DNA of 9,451 nt from Gammaproteobacteria bacterium (GCA_947377625.1 CANCGR010000058.1:1-9451); one strand, 5' to 3'. Shown: positions 1 to 6,964, counted from the first letter of the stretch. A program made the numbers and translations. The notes: generated from the letters alone by a model not told the origin.

Positions 1-19
1 GAATTGCTGATCAGAATTC
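1..19. repeat. Inverted repeat around the gspG stop codon
   Basis: GAATTgCTGATCAGAATTC is an inverted repeat with a single unpaired base (position 6). It shares the 8-bp core CTGATCAG with the gspE/gspF junction palindrome and likewise contains a gene's TGA stop. No T-tract follows within the window, so it is not called a terminator. Confidence 0.6.
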
Positions 20-496
20 CACATCGGCATCCTGCCCCTCACCGCCGCGCACGCCATCGGCGCCATCACTCCACAGCGCATATTCCTTGCTGCCATTGGG
101 AGACGGCGCGAGATATAAATAATCATGGCCCCACGGATCGCGCGGCAAATCGCGCAGATAACCGCCGCTTTTGTACTGCGGCGGCTCGGGTGCTTGGGCA
201 GGTTTGTGCGTGAGCGCCTGCAGCCCTTGCGCCGTGGTCGGCAGCAGACGGTTGTCGAGCTTGTAGAGGCTCAGTGCGGTAGCAATCGTTGCGAAATCGG
301 CGGTAATTTTTTGCTGGCGTGCGGTATCGACGCGGCCCATGTAGATAGGCACTGCAATGCCGGCCAACAGTCCCAACACCACCAGCACCACCAGCAACTC
401 AAGCAAGGTGAAGCCGGCGGCGCTGCGCAGTTTGCGTTGGATGGCAATCCAGCTGTTTGCATTCATCGTCATGAAACGTGCCTTGCGAGTCTTCAT
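11..496 (-). CDS. gspG: Type II secretion system major pseudopilin GspG
   Basis: Major subunit of the periplasmic T2SS pseudopilus, which is thought to push folded exoproteins through the secretin. The 161-aa product has a basic leader ending in Gly28, then Phe29 and Glu33 (the +5 Glu), the prepilin-peptidase motif G|FTLLE, followed by a hydrophobic helix at about 29-50. The C-terminal half has the GspG hallmarks DPWG..Y at about 120-127 and an SDGADG...GEGQDAD tail, the region that binds calcium in known GspG structures. The ATG overlaps the gspF stop in an ATGA, supporting translational coupling. In-frame ATGs at codons 9 and 11 would shorten the leader to a more usual length and cannot be excluded. 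Length is slightly above the usual 140-150 aa because of the leader. The gene is complete, ending 10 bases before the window edge; gspH would be expected next. Confidence 0.97.
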   Translation of the reverse strand: MKTRKARFMTMNANSWIAIQRKLRSAAGFTLLELLVVLVVLGLLAGIAVPIYMGRVDTARQQKITADFATIATALSLYKLDNRLLPTTAQGLQALTHKPAQAPEPPQYKSGGYLRDLPRDPWGHDYLYLAPSPNGSKEYALWSDGADGVRGGEGQDADVEF

Positions 497-1707
497 CCCA
501 CCAACGTATTCATCTGCATGATCGGCAGCAACACCGCCAGCACGATGGTGCCGATCACTACCGCCATCAGCACCAGCAACAACGGCTCCAGCACTTTCAG
601 CAAGCCCGTGATGGTCTGTTCCAGTTCGCGCTCTTGCATGGTGGCAGCGCGCGCCAGCATGGTGTCGAGCGTGCCACTGCTTTCGCCACTGGCCACCATT
701 TGTGTCAGCAGTGGCGGGAAATGGCCACTGTGTTCCAGCGCGCGCGCCAGCGAGCCACCTTCTTCCACTGCATGCGCTGCCAGCGTAGCCGTGCTGCGCA
801 GCACCACGTTACTCATGACACCGCTGGCAATCGCGAGCGCATCCACCAAGGCAACGCCACTGGTCGTCAACAGACTCAGCGTTGACGCAAAACGTGCAGT
901 ATCTGCAGCCTGCAGCAAGCGGCCCACCAGTGGCAAATCCAAACTGAATTTGTCCCAACGCACTTGCCACTGCGCATGCTGCAACAACTGGCGCAGCAAG
1001 ACCGGCAGCAGCACGATCAGCAACAGCAGCAGCGGCCACCAGGTAGCAACGCCACGACTGAGCGCCATCAACATGCGTGTCAACAGCGGCAGCTGACTGC
1101 CATTACGCAGGAACAGGTCATTGAGATCGGGCAATACTTTCACCATCAAGATGCCGATCACCAAGATCGCCACGCTGATCAGGGCACACGGATAGATCAT
1201 GGCCATCTGCAGTTTGTTTTGCAGTTGTTGGCGCACTTCCAGATAGTCGGCCACTTTTTCCAGCACTTCACCCAACAGGCCGGCTTGCTCGCCGGCTCGC
1301 ACCAAGGCTTGATACAAACCGGAAAATATTTGCGGAAAGGCAGCGAGGCTGGCGGTGAAGCTTTGCCCGGCGACAACCTTGCTGCGCAATTGCAGCAGCA
1401 CGGTTTTCGCCGCAGCGTTACTGGATTGGCGGGCGGTGGCAGCGAGTGCTTCGTCAAGTGGCACACCGGCTTTCACCAAGGTCGCCAATTGCCGCGTCAA
1501 CAATACCAGCTGCACCAGCGGCAACGGTCGCGGCCCGCGTGAACGCCACGATAACCACGCGGCTCCCGCTTGTGATGAGGTGACTGAAATCGGTTTGAGC
1601 TGGCGGGCACGTAGCAACTGCCGCACTTGCCGTTCGGATTCGCCTTCAATGATGCCGCGACTAAGATTGCCTTTTGCATCAAGCGCCTGATAAGAGAAGG
1701 CTGCCAT
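493..1707 (-). CDS. gspF: Type II secretion system inner-membrane platform protein GspF
   Basis: Polytopic inner-membrane protein at the centre of the T2SS assembly platform. It couples the GspE ATPase to pseudopilus extension. The 404-aa product matches the family length and shows the two tandem T2SSF domains (about 65-190 and 268-390) with three hydrophobic segments at about 168-192, 222-241 and 370-395. The N-terminus MAAFSYQALDAKG is the typical GspF/PilC start. The duplicated motif pairs the stretches ATLVKAGVPLDEAL and LLTTSGVALVDAL, and then RAGEQAGLLGEVLEK and ASGESSGTLDTML. It starts 7 bp after the gspE stop and its stop overlaps the gspG start, so it should be co-translated with both neighbours. 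A 14-bp perfect palindrome lies directly before its ATG. No abnormal feature is seen in the protein. Confidence 0.97.
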   Translation of the reverse strand: MAAFSYQALDAKGNLSRGIIEGESERQVRQLLRARQLKPISVTSSQAGAAWLSWRSRGPRPLPLVQLVLLTRQLATLVKAGVPLDEALAATARQSSNAAAKTVLLQLRSKVVAGQSFTASLAAFPQIFSGLYQALVRAGEQAGLLGEVLEKVADYLEVRQQLQNKLQMAMIYPCALISVAILVIGILMVKVLPDLNDLFLRNGSQLPLLTRMLMALSRGVATWWPLLLLLIVLLPVLLRQLLQHAQWQVRWDKFSLDLPLVGRLLQAADTARFASTLSLLTTSGVALVDALAIASGVMSNVVLRSTATLAAHAVEEGGSLARALEHSGHFPPLLTQMVASGESSGTLDTMLARAATMQERELEQTITGLLKVLEPLLLVLMAVVIGTIVLAVLLPIMQMNTLVG

Positions 1708-1721
1708 AGGCTGATCAGCCT
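1708..1721. repeat. 14-bp perfect palindrome at the gspE/gspF junction
   Basis: AGGCTGATCAGCCT is its own reverse complement. It covers the last codons and stop of gspE and ends directly before the gspF ATG. In the mRNA it can fold as a 5-bp stem with a GAUC loop over the gspF initiation region. Confidence 0.8.
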
Positions 1722-3214
1722 GCAGTGACGCGCAGCACTTCGGCCAAAGCCGTGTCGCCGCTTAGCACCACGCGTATGCCGTCCTGCAGCAAACTGTCGC
1801 CGTGCCGGCGCGCTGCTGCGGCGAGTTCAGACTCACTGGCGCCCGCATGAATCAAGCGGCGCAGTGGTTCATCCACGCGCACTGCTTCATAAATGCCAAA
1901 GCGATGCTGATAGCCAGTGTGGCGACATTCGTTGCAACCGCGCGGCCGGTAAATTGCCAACACGGTGTCTGCGCTCAAGCCCAGCACACGACATTCCTGT
2001 GCATCGGGCTGATAAGCTTGTTTGCAATGCGGACACAACAAGCGCACCAACCGCTGCGACAACACTGCCACCAGACTCGACGCCAGCAGGAACGGCTCAA
2101 TGCCCATGTCATGCAAACGCGTGATAGCGCCGATCGCGGTGTTGGTGTGCAGGGTGCTGAGCACGAGATGACCCGTGAGACTGGCCTGCACGGCAATGCG
2201 CGCCGTTTCAGCATCGCGGATTTCGCCGAGCATCACTACATCAGGATCCTGTCGCAAAATCGAACGCAGGCCGTGCGCGAAACTCAGCCCCACTTTGGTA
2301 TTCACTTGCGTCTGCCCAACGCCGGGCAAGGTGTATTCAACCGGATCTTCAATCGTCAGAATGTTTTTGCGGCCATCGTTGATCTGCATCAGCCCGGCAT
2401 AAAGTGTTGTGGTTTTGCCGGAACCGGTGGGGCCAGTCACCAGAATGATGCCGTGCGGAATCTGCAGCGCGTCCTGATAAGTGCGCAACACCGCCGGCGG
2501 CATACGCAGATCCTGCACACCCAGTTGCCCGCTTTGTTTGTCGAGCAGACGCAACACCACGCGCTCACCGTGCGCAGACGGTAGCGTGGACACACGGATG
2601 TCGAGCGCATGGCCAGCCAGCCGCACACTGATGCGACCATCCTGCGGCAACCGCTTCTCGGCGATGTCGAGCTTGGCCATTACTTTGATGCGTGACACCA
2701 GTAGTGGCGCCAGCAAGCGTTTGGGACTCAGCACTTCCGTGAGCACACCATCAGTGCGAAAACGCACGCTGAGTTTTTCTTCGTAGGTTTCGATATGAAT
2801 GTCGGACGCACGCTCTCGCAGCGCCTGCGCAATCAGTGCGTTGATGAGTCTGATCACCGGCGCACTGTCTTCGCCTTCCATCAAGTCGCCGGTGGTGTGG
2901 ATGTCTTCGGCCAGTCGCGCCAGGTTGGTGTCGGCACCGAGATCTTCCGCCATCTGCACCGCTTCAGAGTTGTCGCGCGCAAACGCCAGACCGAGCTGCT
3001 GCTGAAATTCCGTCGCACTCACACTTTGCAATTGATAGCTGCCATTGAGCACGCGCCCGAGTTCTGCCAGCACGGTGGTGGACAGACCCGGCTTGTGCAA
3101 CACACGCGGTGGCAGCGTGCGTGCGTCGAGCAACACGCCATGCTGCTGGCAATAAGTAAACGGAAACTGGGCAGGGATGCCGGCAAGTGTGGGTGAGGCA
3201 GAGGTGGCAGTCAT
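1715..3214 (-). CDS. gspE: Type II secretion system ATPase GspE
   Basis: Cytoplasmic hexameric ATPase that powers pseudopilus assembly, normally docked to GspL and GspF. The 499-aa product is close to the usual length. Visible motifs in order: Walker A GPTGSGKTT (261-269), Asp box ILTIEDPVEY (285-294), Walker B region DPDVVMLGEIRD (323-334), His box TGHLVLSTLHTN (347-358), and a four-cysteine zinc-binding module C394-x2-C397 ... C427-x2-C430. The zinc module is typical of GspE and absent from PilT-type motors. The N-terminal 100 residues form the GspE N-domain that contacts GspL; the ASDIHIET stretch (about 136-143) belongs to the N2 domain. The gene follows gspD by 13 bp and precedes gspF by 7 bp. 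All catalytic motifs are intact, so the enzyme should be active. gspL is not in the window. Confidence 0.98.
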   Translation of the reverse strand: MTATSASPTLAGIPAQFPFTYCQQHGVLLDARTLPPRVLHKPGLSTTVLAELGRVLNGSYQLQSVSATEFQQQLGLAFARDNSEAVQMAEDLGADTNLARLAEDIHTTGDLMEGEDSAPVIRLINALIAQALRERASDIHIETYEEKLSVRFRTDGVLTEVLSPKRLLAPLLVSRIKVMAKLDIAEKRLPQDGRISVRLAGHALDIRVSTLPSAHGERVVLRLLDKQSGQLGVQDLRMPPAVLRTYQDALQIPHGIILVTGPTGSGKTTTLYAGLMQINDGRKNILTIEDPVEYTLPGVGQTQVNTKVGLSFAHGLRSILRQDPDVVMLGEIRDAETARIAVQASLTGHLVLSTLHTNTAIGAITRLHDMGIEPFLLASSLVAVLSQRLVRLLCPHCKQAYQPDAQECRVLGLSADTVLAIYRPRGCNECRHTGYQHRFGIYEAVRVDEPLRRLIHAGASESELAAAARRHGDSLLQDGIRVVLSGDTALAEVLRVTAG

Positions 3215-3227
3215 CGCAACACCCGCA

Positions 3228-5297
3228 TTATTGTTTGCTGGCCGGTGTGGCCGCGCTGTTGCCTTTCTGCAATTCCTGCAGGTGCTGTTGCCACTCTGGC
3301 AACAGCGGCAGCGATTTGGTATTGCCCGTAGACTGCTCCAGCTGCTCGGCGCGAATAGTGCTGTATTTAAGCGCAGTTGCCGCTTCCATCTGCCGGTTTT
3401 CGCGCAGGATGGTCGCGCGCAGAAACACCACCAAGTGGGTTTTGGTCAACGAATTGGAAGAGCTGCGAAACAAGCGGCCGAGTCCGGGAATGTCGCCGAG
3501 CAGCGGCACCTTCTGATCGTTCTCGTTGAGCGAATCTTCCGTCAAGCCACCCAGTATTACCGTTTGGCCGTCGTTGGCCAGCACGGTGGTTTCGATCTTG
3601 CGTTCGTTGGTGATCGGGTTGTTGTTGAGCAGCACACTGCCAGCACCAAGCAGGCTGGAGACTTCCTGCGACAATTGCAGTACGAGTGAATCGCCTTCAT
3701 TGATATGCGGAGTCACGCGCAAGGTAACGCCGACATTCTTGCGTTCTATGGTCTGGAACGGATTGCCGGGATTGGCCGAGGTGTTGCCGGTGCTGGTATA
3801 GGAACCAGTAACAAACGGCACACTGCGACCAACGGTGATGCTGGCTTGTTCGTTGTCCAGCGTCATCAACGACGGCGTCGACAAAATGTTGGCCGACTTC
3901 TCGGCCTGCAGTGCCGAGATCAACACATTGAAACTCAGGCTGGGGCTAAGCCGACCAATGCCCAGCACCTGCCCCGGCGTGGTGGCCAGTGCCTGCGCCA
4001 GCGGGCCGCGCATGTCGATAAGGTTGCCGCTAGCGTCACGCTTCTCGCCCGCCAGTGCCGCGCCGACAATGGCAGCAGAAGTCGCACTGCCGCTACTGGA
4101 ACTGCCATAGGCACCGTTGTCATTCTGGAACAACCACTGCACGCCGATATCCTGGCCGCGATCGCCACTGAGCTCAACGATGATGGCTTCCACCAACACT
4201 TGTGCCTTGCGGATATCCAGCCGCGCAATGACGTTCTTCAGGGTCTGCAAGGCTTCGCCATCGGCAGTGATGATCAAGGAGTTGGTGGCTGTGTCGGCTA
4301 CTACACTGCCATTGCTGTTGGCCGCCGCTGCTGGCGCATCTTTGCCGGCAGGCGGTGCGGTAGCGGCAGCGCCAAGCAGGCCGTTGAGCAAGGGCGCCAG
4401 TGTCTCGGCGCGTGCATATTGCAGATTCACGACATTGACCTTGCCGTCCTGCGTGAGCGGACTGTCGAGCTGGGCGATCAGCGCCGTGAACTGGCGGATC
4501 TGTGCTTGTTCACCACTGAGCAAGATACTGTTGGTGCGACCATCCGGCACGATCTGTATCGAGGCCGAACTGGCGATCTCGGCGGTGCCACGCAATTTCT
4601 GCAACAAGCCCACCACATCGGCGGCGGCCGCATTTTTCAGCGTGATGATCTGCGTTTGCTTCACGGAGGATTTGTCGATGAACTGCACCATGTTGCGGAT
4701 GCGTTCGATATTGGCAGCACTGTCGGTGACGATAATGGAATTGCTGGCGGCATAGGCTGTCATCTGCGCATCAGCGGCTGACAAGGGCCGCAGTATCGGC
4801 ACCAGTTGCTCGGCAGAGACATTGATTACCTGAATCACCTGAGTGAGCACTTCATTGCCGGTGCCGGCCGGCCGGTCGAGATTGAGCGGCACTGCCTGCT
4901 CACGCGCAGCGGCCGCCGGCAACACGCGCACCACATCACCGGCTTCCACCGCGACGTAGCCGTGCACTTTCAGTATCGACAGAAACAATTGATAGAGATC
5001 ACGGCGATTGACGGCCTTGCTCGACACCACTTGCACGTTGCCATGCACGGCGGGGTCGACGATCAGCGTCTTGCCAGTAGCATCGGCGACAAAGCGGATC
5101 AGCTCGCCGATATCGGCATCACGGAAATTGACAGTCCAGGTTGGCTCAGTAGTCGCCGTTGCTTGTGCTGGGGCAGTGGCGACTGGCGGCTGTGCTTGCA
5201 AGGAAGTGGCGATGGCCAGCGATAATAGCGATACGAGTCCCGCCTTTTTGAGGCTGGAACGCAGGGGACTTGCTGGGGTAGATGCTTTCAAAGTCAT
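3228..5297 (-). CDS. gspD: Type II secretion system outer-membrane secretin GspD
   Basis: Forms the multimeric, gated outer-membrane channel of the T2SS. The 689-aa product starts with a Sec signal peptide: basic region with KK at 17-18, hydrophobic core about 20-31, probable cleavage after SLQA35. Then come N0 (about 52-125), the N1, N2 and N3 ring-building repeats (about 150-210, 215-280, 286-360), and the secretin domain (about 440-630) with VPFVTGSYT, NERKIETTVLANDGQT and VPLLGDIPGLGRLF. An Ala/Pro/Ser-rich low-complexity insert (about 308-330) lies in N3, where GspD proteins commonly have a variable loop that constricts the channel. A second Gly/Ser-rich insert is at about 396-410. The C-terminus passes the KYSTIRAEQ segment into a roughly 40-residue polar tail, a possible pilotin-binding S domain. 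gspC ends 7 bp upstream. Confidence 0.98.
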   Translation of the reverse strand: MTLKASTPASPLRSSLKKAGLVSLLSLAIATSLQAQPPVATAPAQATATTEPTWTVNFRDADIGELIRFVADATGKTLIVDPAVHGNVQVVSSKAVNRRDLYQLFLSILKVHGYVAVEAGDVVRVLPAAAAREQAVPLNLDRPAGTGNEVLTQVIQVINVSAEQLVPILRPLSAADAQMTAYAASNSIIVTDSAANIERIRNMVQFIDKSSVKQTQIITLKNAAAADVVGLLQKLRGTAEIASSASIQIVPDGRTNSILLSGEQAQIRQFTALIAQLDSPLTQDGKVNVVNLQYARAETLAPLLNGLLGAAATAPPAGKDAPAAAANSNGSVVADTATNSLIITADGEALQTLKNVIARLDIRKAQVLVEAIIVELSGDRGQDIGVQWLFQNDNGAYGSSSSGSATSAAIVGAALAGEKRDASGNLIDMRGPLAQALATTPGQVLGIGRLSPSLSFNVLISALQAEKSANILSTPSLMTLDNEQASITVGRSVPFVTGSYTSTGNTSANPGNPFQTIERKNVGVTLRVTPHINEGDSLVLQLSQEVSSLLGAGSVLLNNNPITNERKIETTVLANDGQTVILGGLTEDSLNENDQKVPLLGDIPGLGRLFRSSSNSLTKTHLVVFLRATILRENRQMEAATALKYSTIRAEQLEQSTGNTKSLPLLPEWQQHLQELQKGNSAATPASKQ

Positions 5298-5304
5298 TTC
5301 CGTA

Positions 5305-6198
5305 TCAAGGAGCCAGTGTCATCTGCAACGCCAGCGGCTGGCCATCCCGCAATAGCGAAAATGATACGTCACCGGGCTTGTTCATCAAATTGTACAGCTG
5401 CGGCAGATTCGCCTTGTCGTTGAGGGCGATGCCGTTGATCGTGGTCACTATGTCATTGGTTTTGAAGCCCAGCTGCACGAAATCTTTCAGGCGCAAACCC
5501 GGGCTCAGCCGGTAGCCGAGCAAGCGGCCATTGGAGGCTGCAGGCTCTACCTCCATGATTTCTGCCAGTCTGGCCGAGACTTTGCGAATTTGCTGGGGTG
5601 CCGCTTGTATTATCGGCGCAGCAGGTGTGCTGACGTTGCCAGCCACAGACTCTGCAGCGCGCCCATTGGTGTTGGTGGCCGCCTTGGCCGGCTTCGGATG
5701 ATGTTCAGCATCGTAAAGCCACAAGGCCTGCTCAATGCCATTGTTCCTGATCAGCACATGATCCTGGGCGATAAGTGCAAGGCTCACAGCGGCACCCACT
5801 GGCAAGGTATCGCCGCTTTTGTAACTGCGTTGCTGACCATTGCTGACAATGAGGGCGCGGCTGTCCTTTGCCTGGCTGGCCAGCACTACACCATCGAGAC
5901 TTAAATCCAGATCAGTAGTTGCCACCTTGGTCTGTGCGGTACCCGCTTGTGCCCCCTTGCTGGCAGCGAATAACTTGAGCGACTGCACTGCGGCCAGATC
6001 TACGGCTTGTGCGTTTTGATTGGTTGTAGATGTCTGCGGGGAAGGCGAGGCCACTGTCTGATAAGGCCAGTGCATTACTGCCAGTGCAAGCCGCACCAGC
6101 AGCGCTGCTGCCAATGTCAGGCCCAGCACAGCAGACAAGGTCACGCGCCCGTAAGCCCGGTGAAATGTCGCAGCTTGGTATAGGCTTGTGATGTGCAA
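5305..6198 (-). CDS. gspC: Type II secretion system inner-membrane connector GspC (PDZ type)
   Basis: Bitopic inner-membrane protein that links the inner-membrane platform to the secretin through its periplasmic HR domain and takes part in substrate recognition. The 297-aa product has a short cytoplasmic N-terminus, one membrane helix at about 19-42, a Pro/Ser/Thr/Gln linker (about 48-64), the HR domain (about 66-162), a second linker rich in Ala/Pro, and a C-terminal PDZ domain (about 226-297, with GYRLSPG and DIVTTINGIALND). The first gene of the operon. The start shown is TTG: no ATG exists in frame between the upstream stop (TAA at about 6236-6238) and this codon, and the ribosome-binding site is weak. 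A GTG at codon 19 is possible but would leave no cytoplasmic residues before the helix. The common LFG motif before the HR domain reads LFA here. Identity is firm; the exact start is not. Confidence 0.92.
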   Translation of the reverse strand: MHITSLYQAATFHRAYGRVTLSAVLGLTLAAALLVRLALAVMHWPYQTVASPSPQTSTTNQNAQAVDLAAVQSLKLFAASKGAQAGTAQTKVATTDLDLSLDGVVLASQAKDSRALIVSNGQQRSYKSGDTLPVGAAVSLALIAQDHVLIRNNGIEQALWLYDAEHHPKPAKAATNTNGRAAESVAGNVSTPAAPIIQAAPQQIRKVSARLAEIMEVEPAASNGRLLGYRLSPGLRLKDFVQLGFKTNDIVTTINGIALNDKANLPQLYNLMNKPGDVSFSLLRDGQPLALQMTLAP

Positions 6199-6317
6199 GG
6201 GATCGTGTTCTTGTTGCGGCAGGATGAAAGGAGCTTACCACAACCCAAGGCTTGCTACGGCTGCGCGAGCCGCAGCAAATCCAACCGCGCTTTATTCAGT
6301 TTGAGGCCAGTTTTCCG

Positions 6318-6347
6318 CTGACAGGCAGGGGCCTGAGTTTGTATACT
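6318..6347 (+). promoter_or_regulatory. Predicted sigma70-type promoter for the kinase-STAS-mla operon
   Basis: A -35 box CTGACA (6318-6323; one mismatch to TTGACA) is followed after 18 bp by a -10 box TATACT (6342-6347; one mismatch to TATAAT). Transcription would start near 6354 and leave a leader of about 87 nt before the ATG at 6441. It is the best promoter-like pair in the intergenic region and is correctly oriented, but it is predicted from sequence only. Confidence 0.65.
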
Positions 6348-6421
6348 CGCGCCCTGTCTGAAGGCCTGCCAAACCGCTCACAGTACCGGATCCAATCGGT
6401 ATTTCTTGCCATTCGAAGACC

Positions 6422-6440
6422 AGGAGAGCCCCTCGGGGTT
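6422..6440 (+). promoter_or_regulatory. Ribosome-binding site and small hairpin before the kinase start
   Basis: The only good Shine-Dalgarno sequence, AGGAG at 6422-6426, lies 14 nt before the ATG at 6441, which is longer than normal. Between the two lies a short self-complementary segment, AGCCCC-TC-GGGGTT (6427-6440), which can fold as a compact hairpin. Folding would bring the ribosome-binding site physically closer to the start codon or block access to it. This site decides the start of the kinase gene, since no other in-frame ATG is present upstream. The structure is inferred from the sequence alone. Confidence 0.45.
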
Positions 6441-6902
6441 ATGACCGCCGTCGAGAAAATACTGGTGTATCAGTTTCCCGCTTGTGCTGAGCAAATGGGC
6501 AGCGTGCGGCACAAGCTGCGCGAGGCACTGGCACACTCAGGGCAACCTGAAGCAGTAGTCAACCATGTTGTGCTGGCGGTGGGTGAAGCCTGCATGAACA
6601 TCATTCAGCATGCCTATGGCCCGAGTGACAAGGGCGATATTTTGCTGGAAGTGGAATGGCAATTTGCCGAAGCAGGCGGCAATGGCGGCAATGGCGGCAA
6701 TGAAAGGCGCGAGCTTGTGTTCAGACTGACCGACTTTGCCAAGCACAAAACCTGTGCCGAACAAATGCGTTCACGTCCGCTCGATGAAATCCGTCCGGGT
6801 GGGCTTGGTTGCCACATCATCAATGAGGTGATGGACAAAGTCGTGTTGCTGGAGCGCCAGGTTGGCTGCGGCAACGTACTGGAATTGCGTAAACGCTTGT
6901 AA
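6441..6902 (+). CDS. RsbW/SpoIIAB-like anti-sigma-type serine kinase (HATPase_c_2)
   Basis: 153-aa GHKL-fold ATP-binding protein of the anti-sigma-factor / serine-protein-kinase family, whose members phosphorylate STAS-domain antagonists and often sequester a sigma factor. The N-box is clear: E49-A-C-M-N53...H57-A-Y59, with Glu and Asn as the expected catalytic and Mg-binding residues. A G2-type loop RPGGLG spans 118-123, followed by HIINEVMDKV. The G1 position reads D98-F-A100, so the usual DxG glycine is Ala, as I recall for some members of this subfamily. A GGN-GGN-GGN stretch (79-87), encoded by a 9-bp tandem repeat, sits in a probable loop between beta strands. No membrane segment or sensor domain, so it should be cytosolic. 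It is followed after 62 bp by a STAS gene, the classic partner. Start chosen at the first ATG with a ribosome-binding site; the frame is open to a TTG at 6252 but that part overlaps the promoter. The true target is unknown. Confidence 0.87.
   Translation: MTAVEKILVYQFPACAEQMGSVRHKLREALAHSGQPEAVVNHVVLAVGEACMNIIQHAYGPSDKGDILLEVEWQFAEAGGNGGNGGNERRELVFRLTDFAKHKTCAEQMRSRPLDEIRPGGLGCHIINEVMDKVVLLERQVGCGNVLELRKRL
6675..6701 (+). repeat. Three perfect 9-bp tandem repeats (GGCGGCAAT)
   Basis: GGCGGCAAT is repeated three times without mismatch inside the kinase gene and encodes Gly-Gly-Asn three times (residues 79-87). As a multiple of three, copy-number changes would lengthen or shorten the loop without shifting the frame. 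Confidence 0.95.
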
Positions 6903-6910
6903 ATAGTTCG

Positions 6911-6946
6911 GGCCAATTTCCGGCCAATAAATTTCAGGCCAATAAA
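6911..6946 (+). repeat. GGCCAAT direct repeats in the kinase-STAS gap
   Basis: GGCCAAT occurs three times, at 6911-6917, 6922-6928 and 6937-6943. The last two sit in a 15-bp-period tandem duplication: 6915-6931 and 6930-6946 share 16 of 17 bases (aatttccggccaataaa versus aatttcaggccaataaa). They fill most of the 62-bp gap between the kinase stop and the STAS start. Function unknown; either slippage duplication or a repeated binding site. Confidence 0.85.
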
Positions 6947-6964
6947 GAGAACAACGGAAACTGT

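Larger units (their letters stand above)
6199..6440. promoter_or_regulatory. Divergent intergenic region between the gsp and kinase-STAS-mla operons
   Basis: 242 bp separate the divergent starts of gspC and the kinase gene. It holds one clear rightward sigma70-type promoter (6318-6347) and a hairpin before the rightward start codon. For the leftward gsp operon I see only weak candidates: a TATACA on the minus strand at 6345-6340 that overlaps the rightward -10, with its nearest TTGGCA 21 bp away, too far for a normal spacer. The TTG-initiated rightward frame reaching back to 6252 lacks a ribosome-binding site and runs through the promoter, so I do not treat it as coding. No known operator was recognised. 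Confidence 0.7.

Noticed and set aside
125..1096. Open frame of 323 codons on the plus strand opposite gspF/gspG
   Set aside because: Antisense to two well-supported genes; Ser/Ala/Cys-rich composition with no recognisable domain.
1802..2584. Open frame of 260 codons on the plus strand opposite gspE
   Set aside because: Antisense shadow of the ATPase gene, His/Gln/Arg-rich, with no motif.
4308..4381. Low-complexity Ala/Pro-rich stretch in gspD considered as an insertion
   Set aside because: A variable loop in N3 is common in T2SS secretins, and the reading frame and base composition are continuous with the rest of the gene.
3705..4781. Long open frame of 358 codons on the plus strand opposite gspD
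   Set aside because: It lies wholly antisense to a clear secretin gene, has a composition typical of an antisense shadow (rich in His, Gln, Arg and Gly), and shows no domain or ribosome-binding site.
6322..6335. Inverted repeat CAGG-N6-CCTG in the spacer of the rightward promoter, considered as an operator
   Set aside because: Arms of only 4 bp are expected by chance in GC-rich DNA, and no second site supports it.
6252..6440. Possible 63-residue N-terminal extension of the kinase from a TTG at 6252
   Set aside because: It runs through the predicted promoter, has no ribosome-binding site, and the family begins near the ATG at 6441, where the N-terminal beta strand (KILVYQFPA) starts.
6903..6964. 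Terminator between the kinase and STAS genes
   Set aside because: GGCC units give stems of only 4 bp and no run of T follows; read-through into the STAS gene is more likely.
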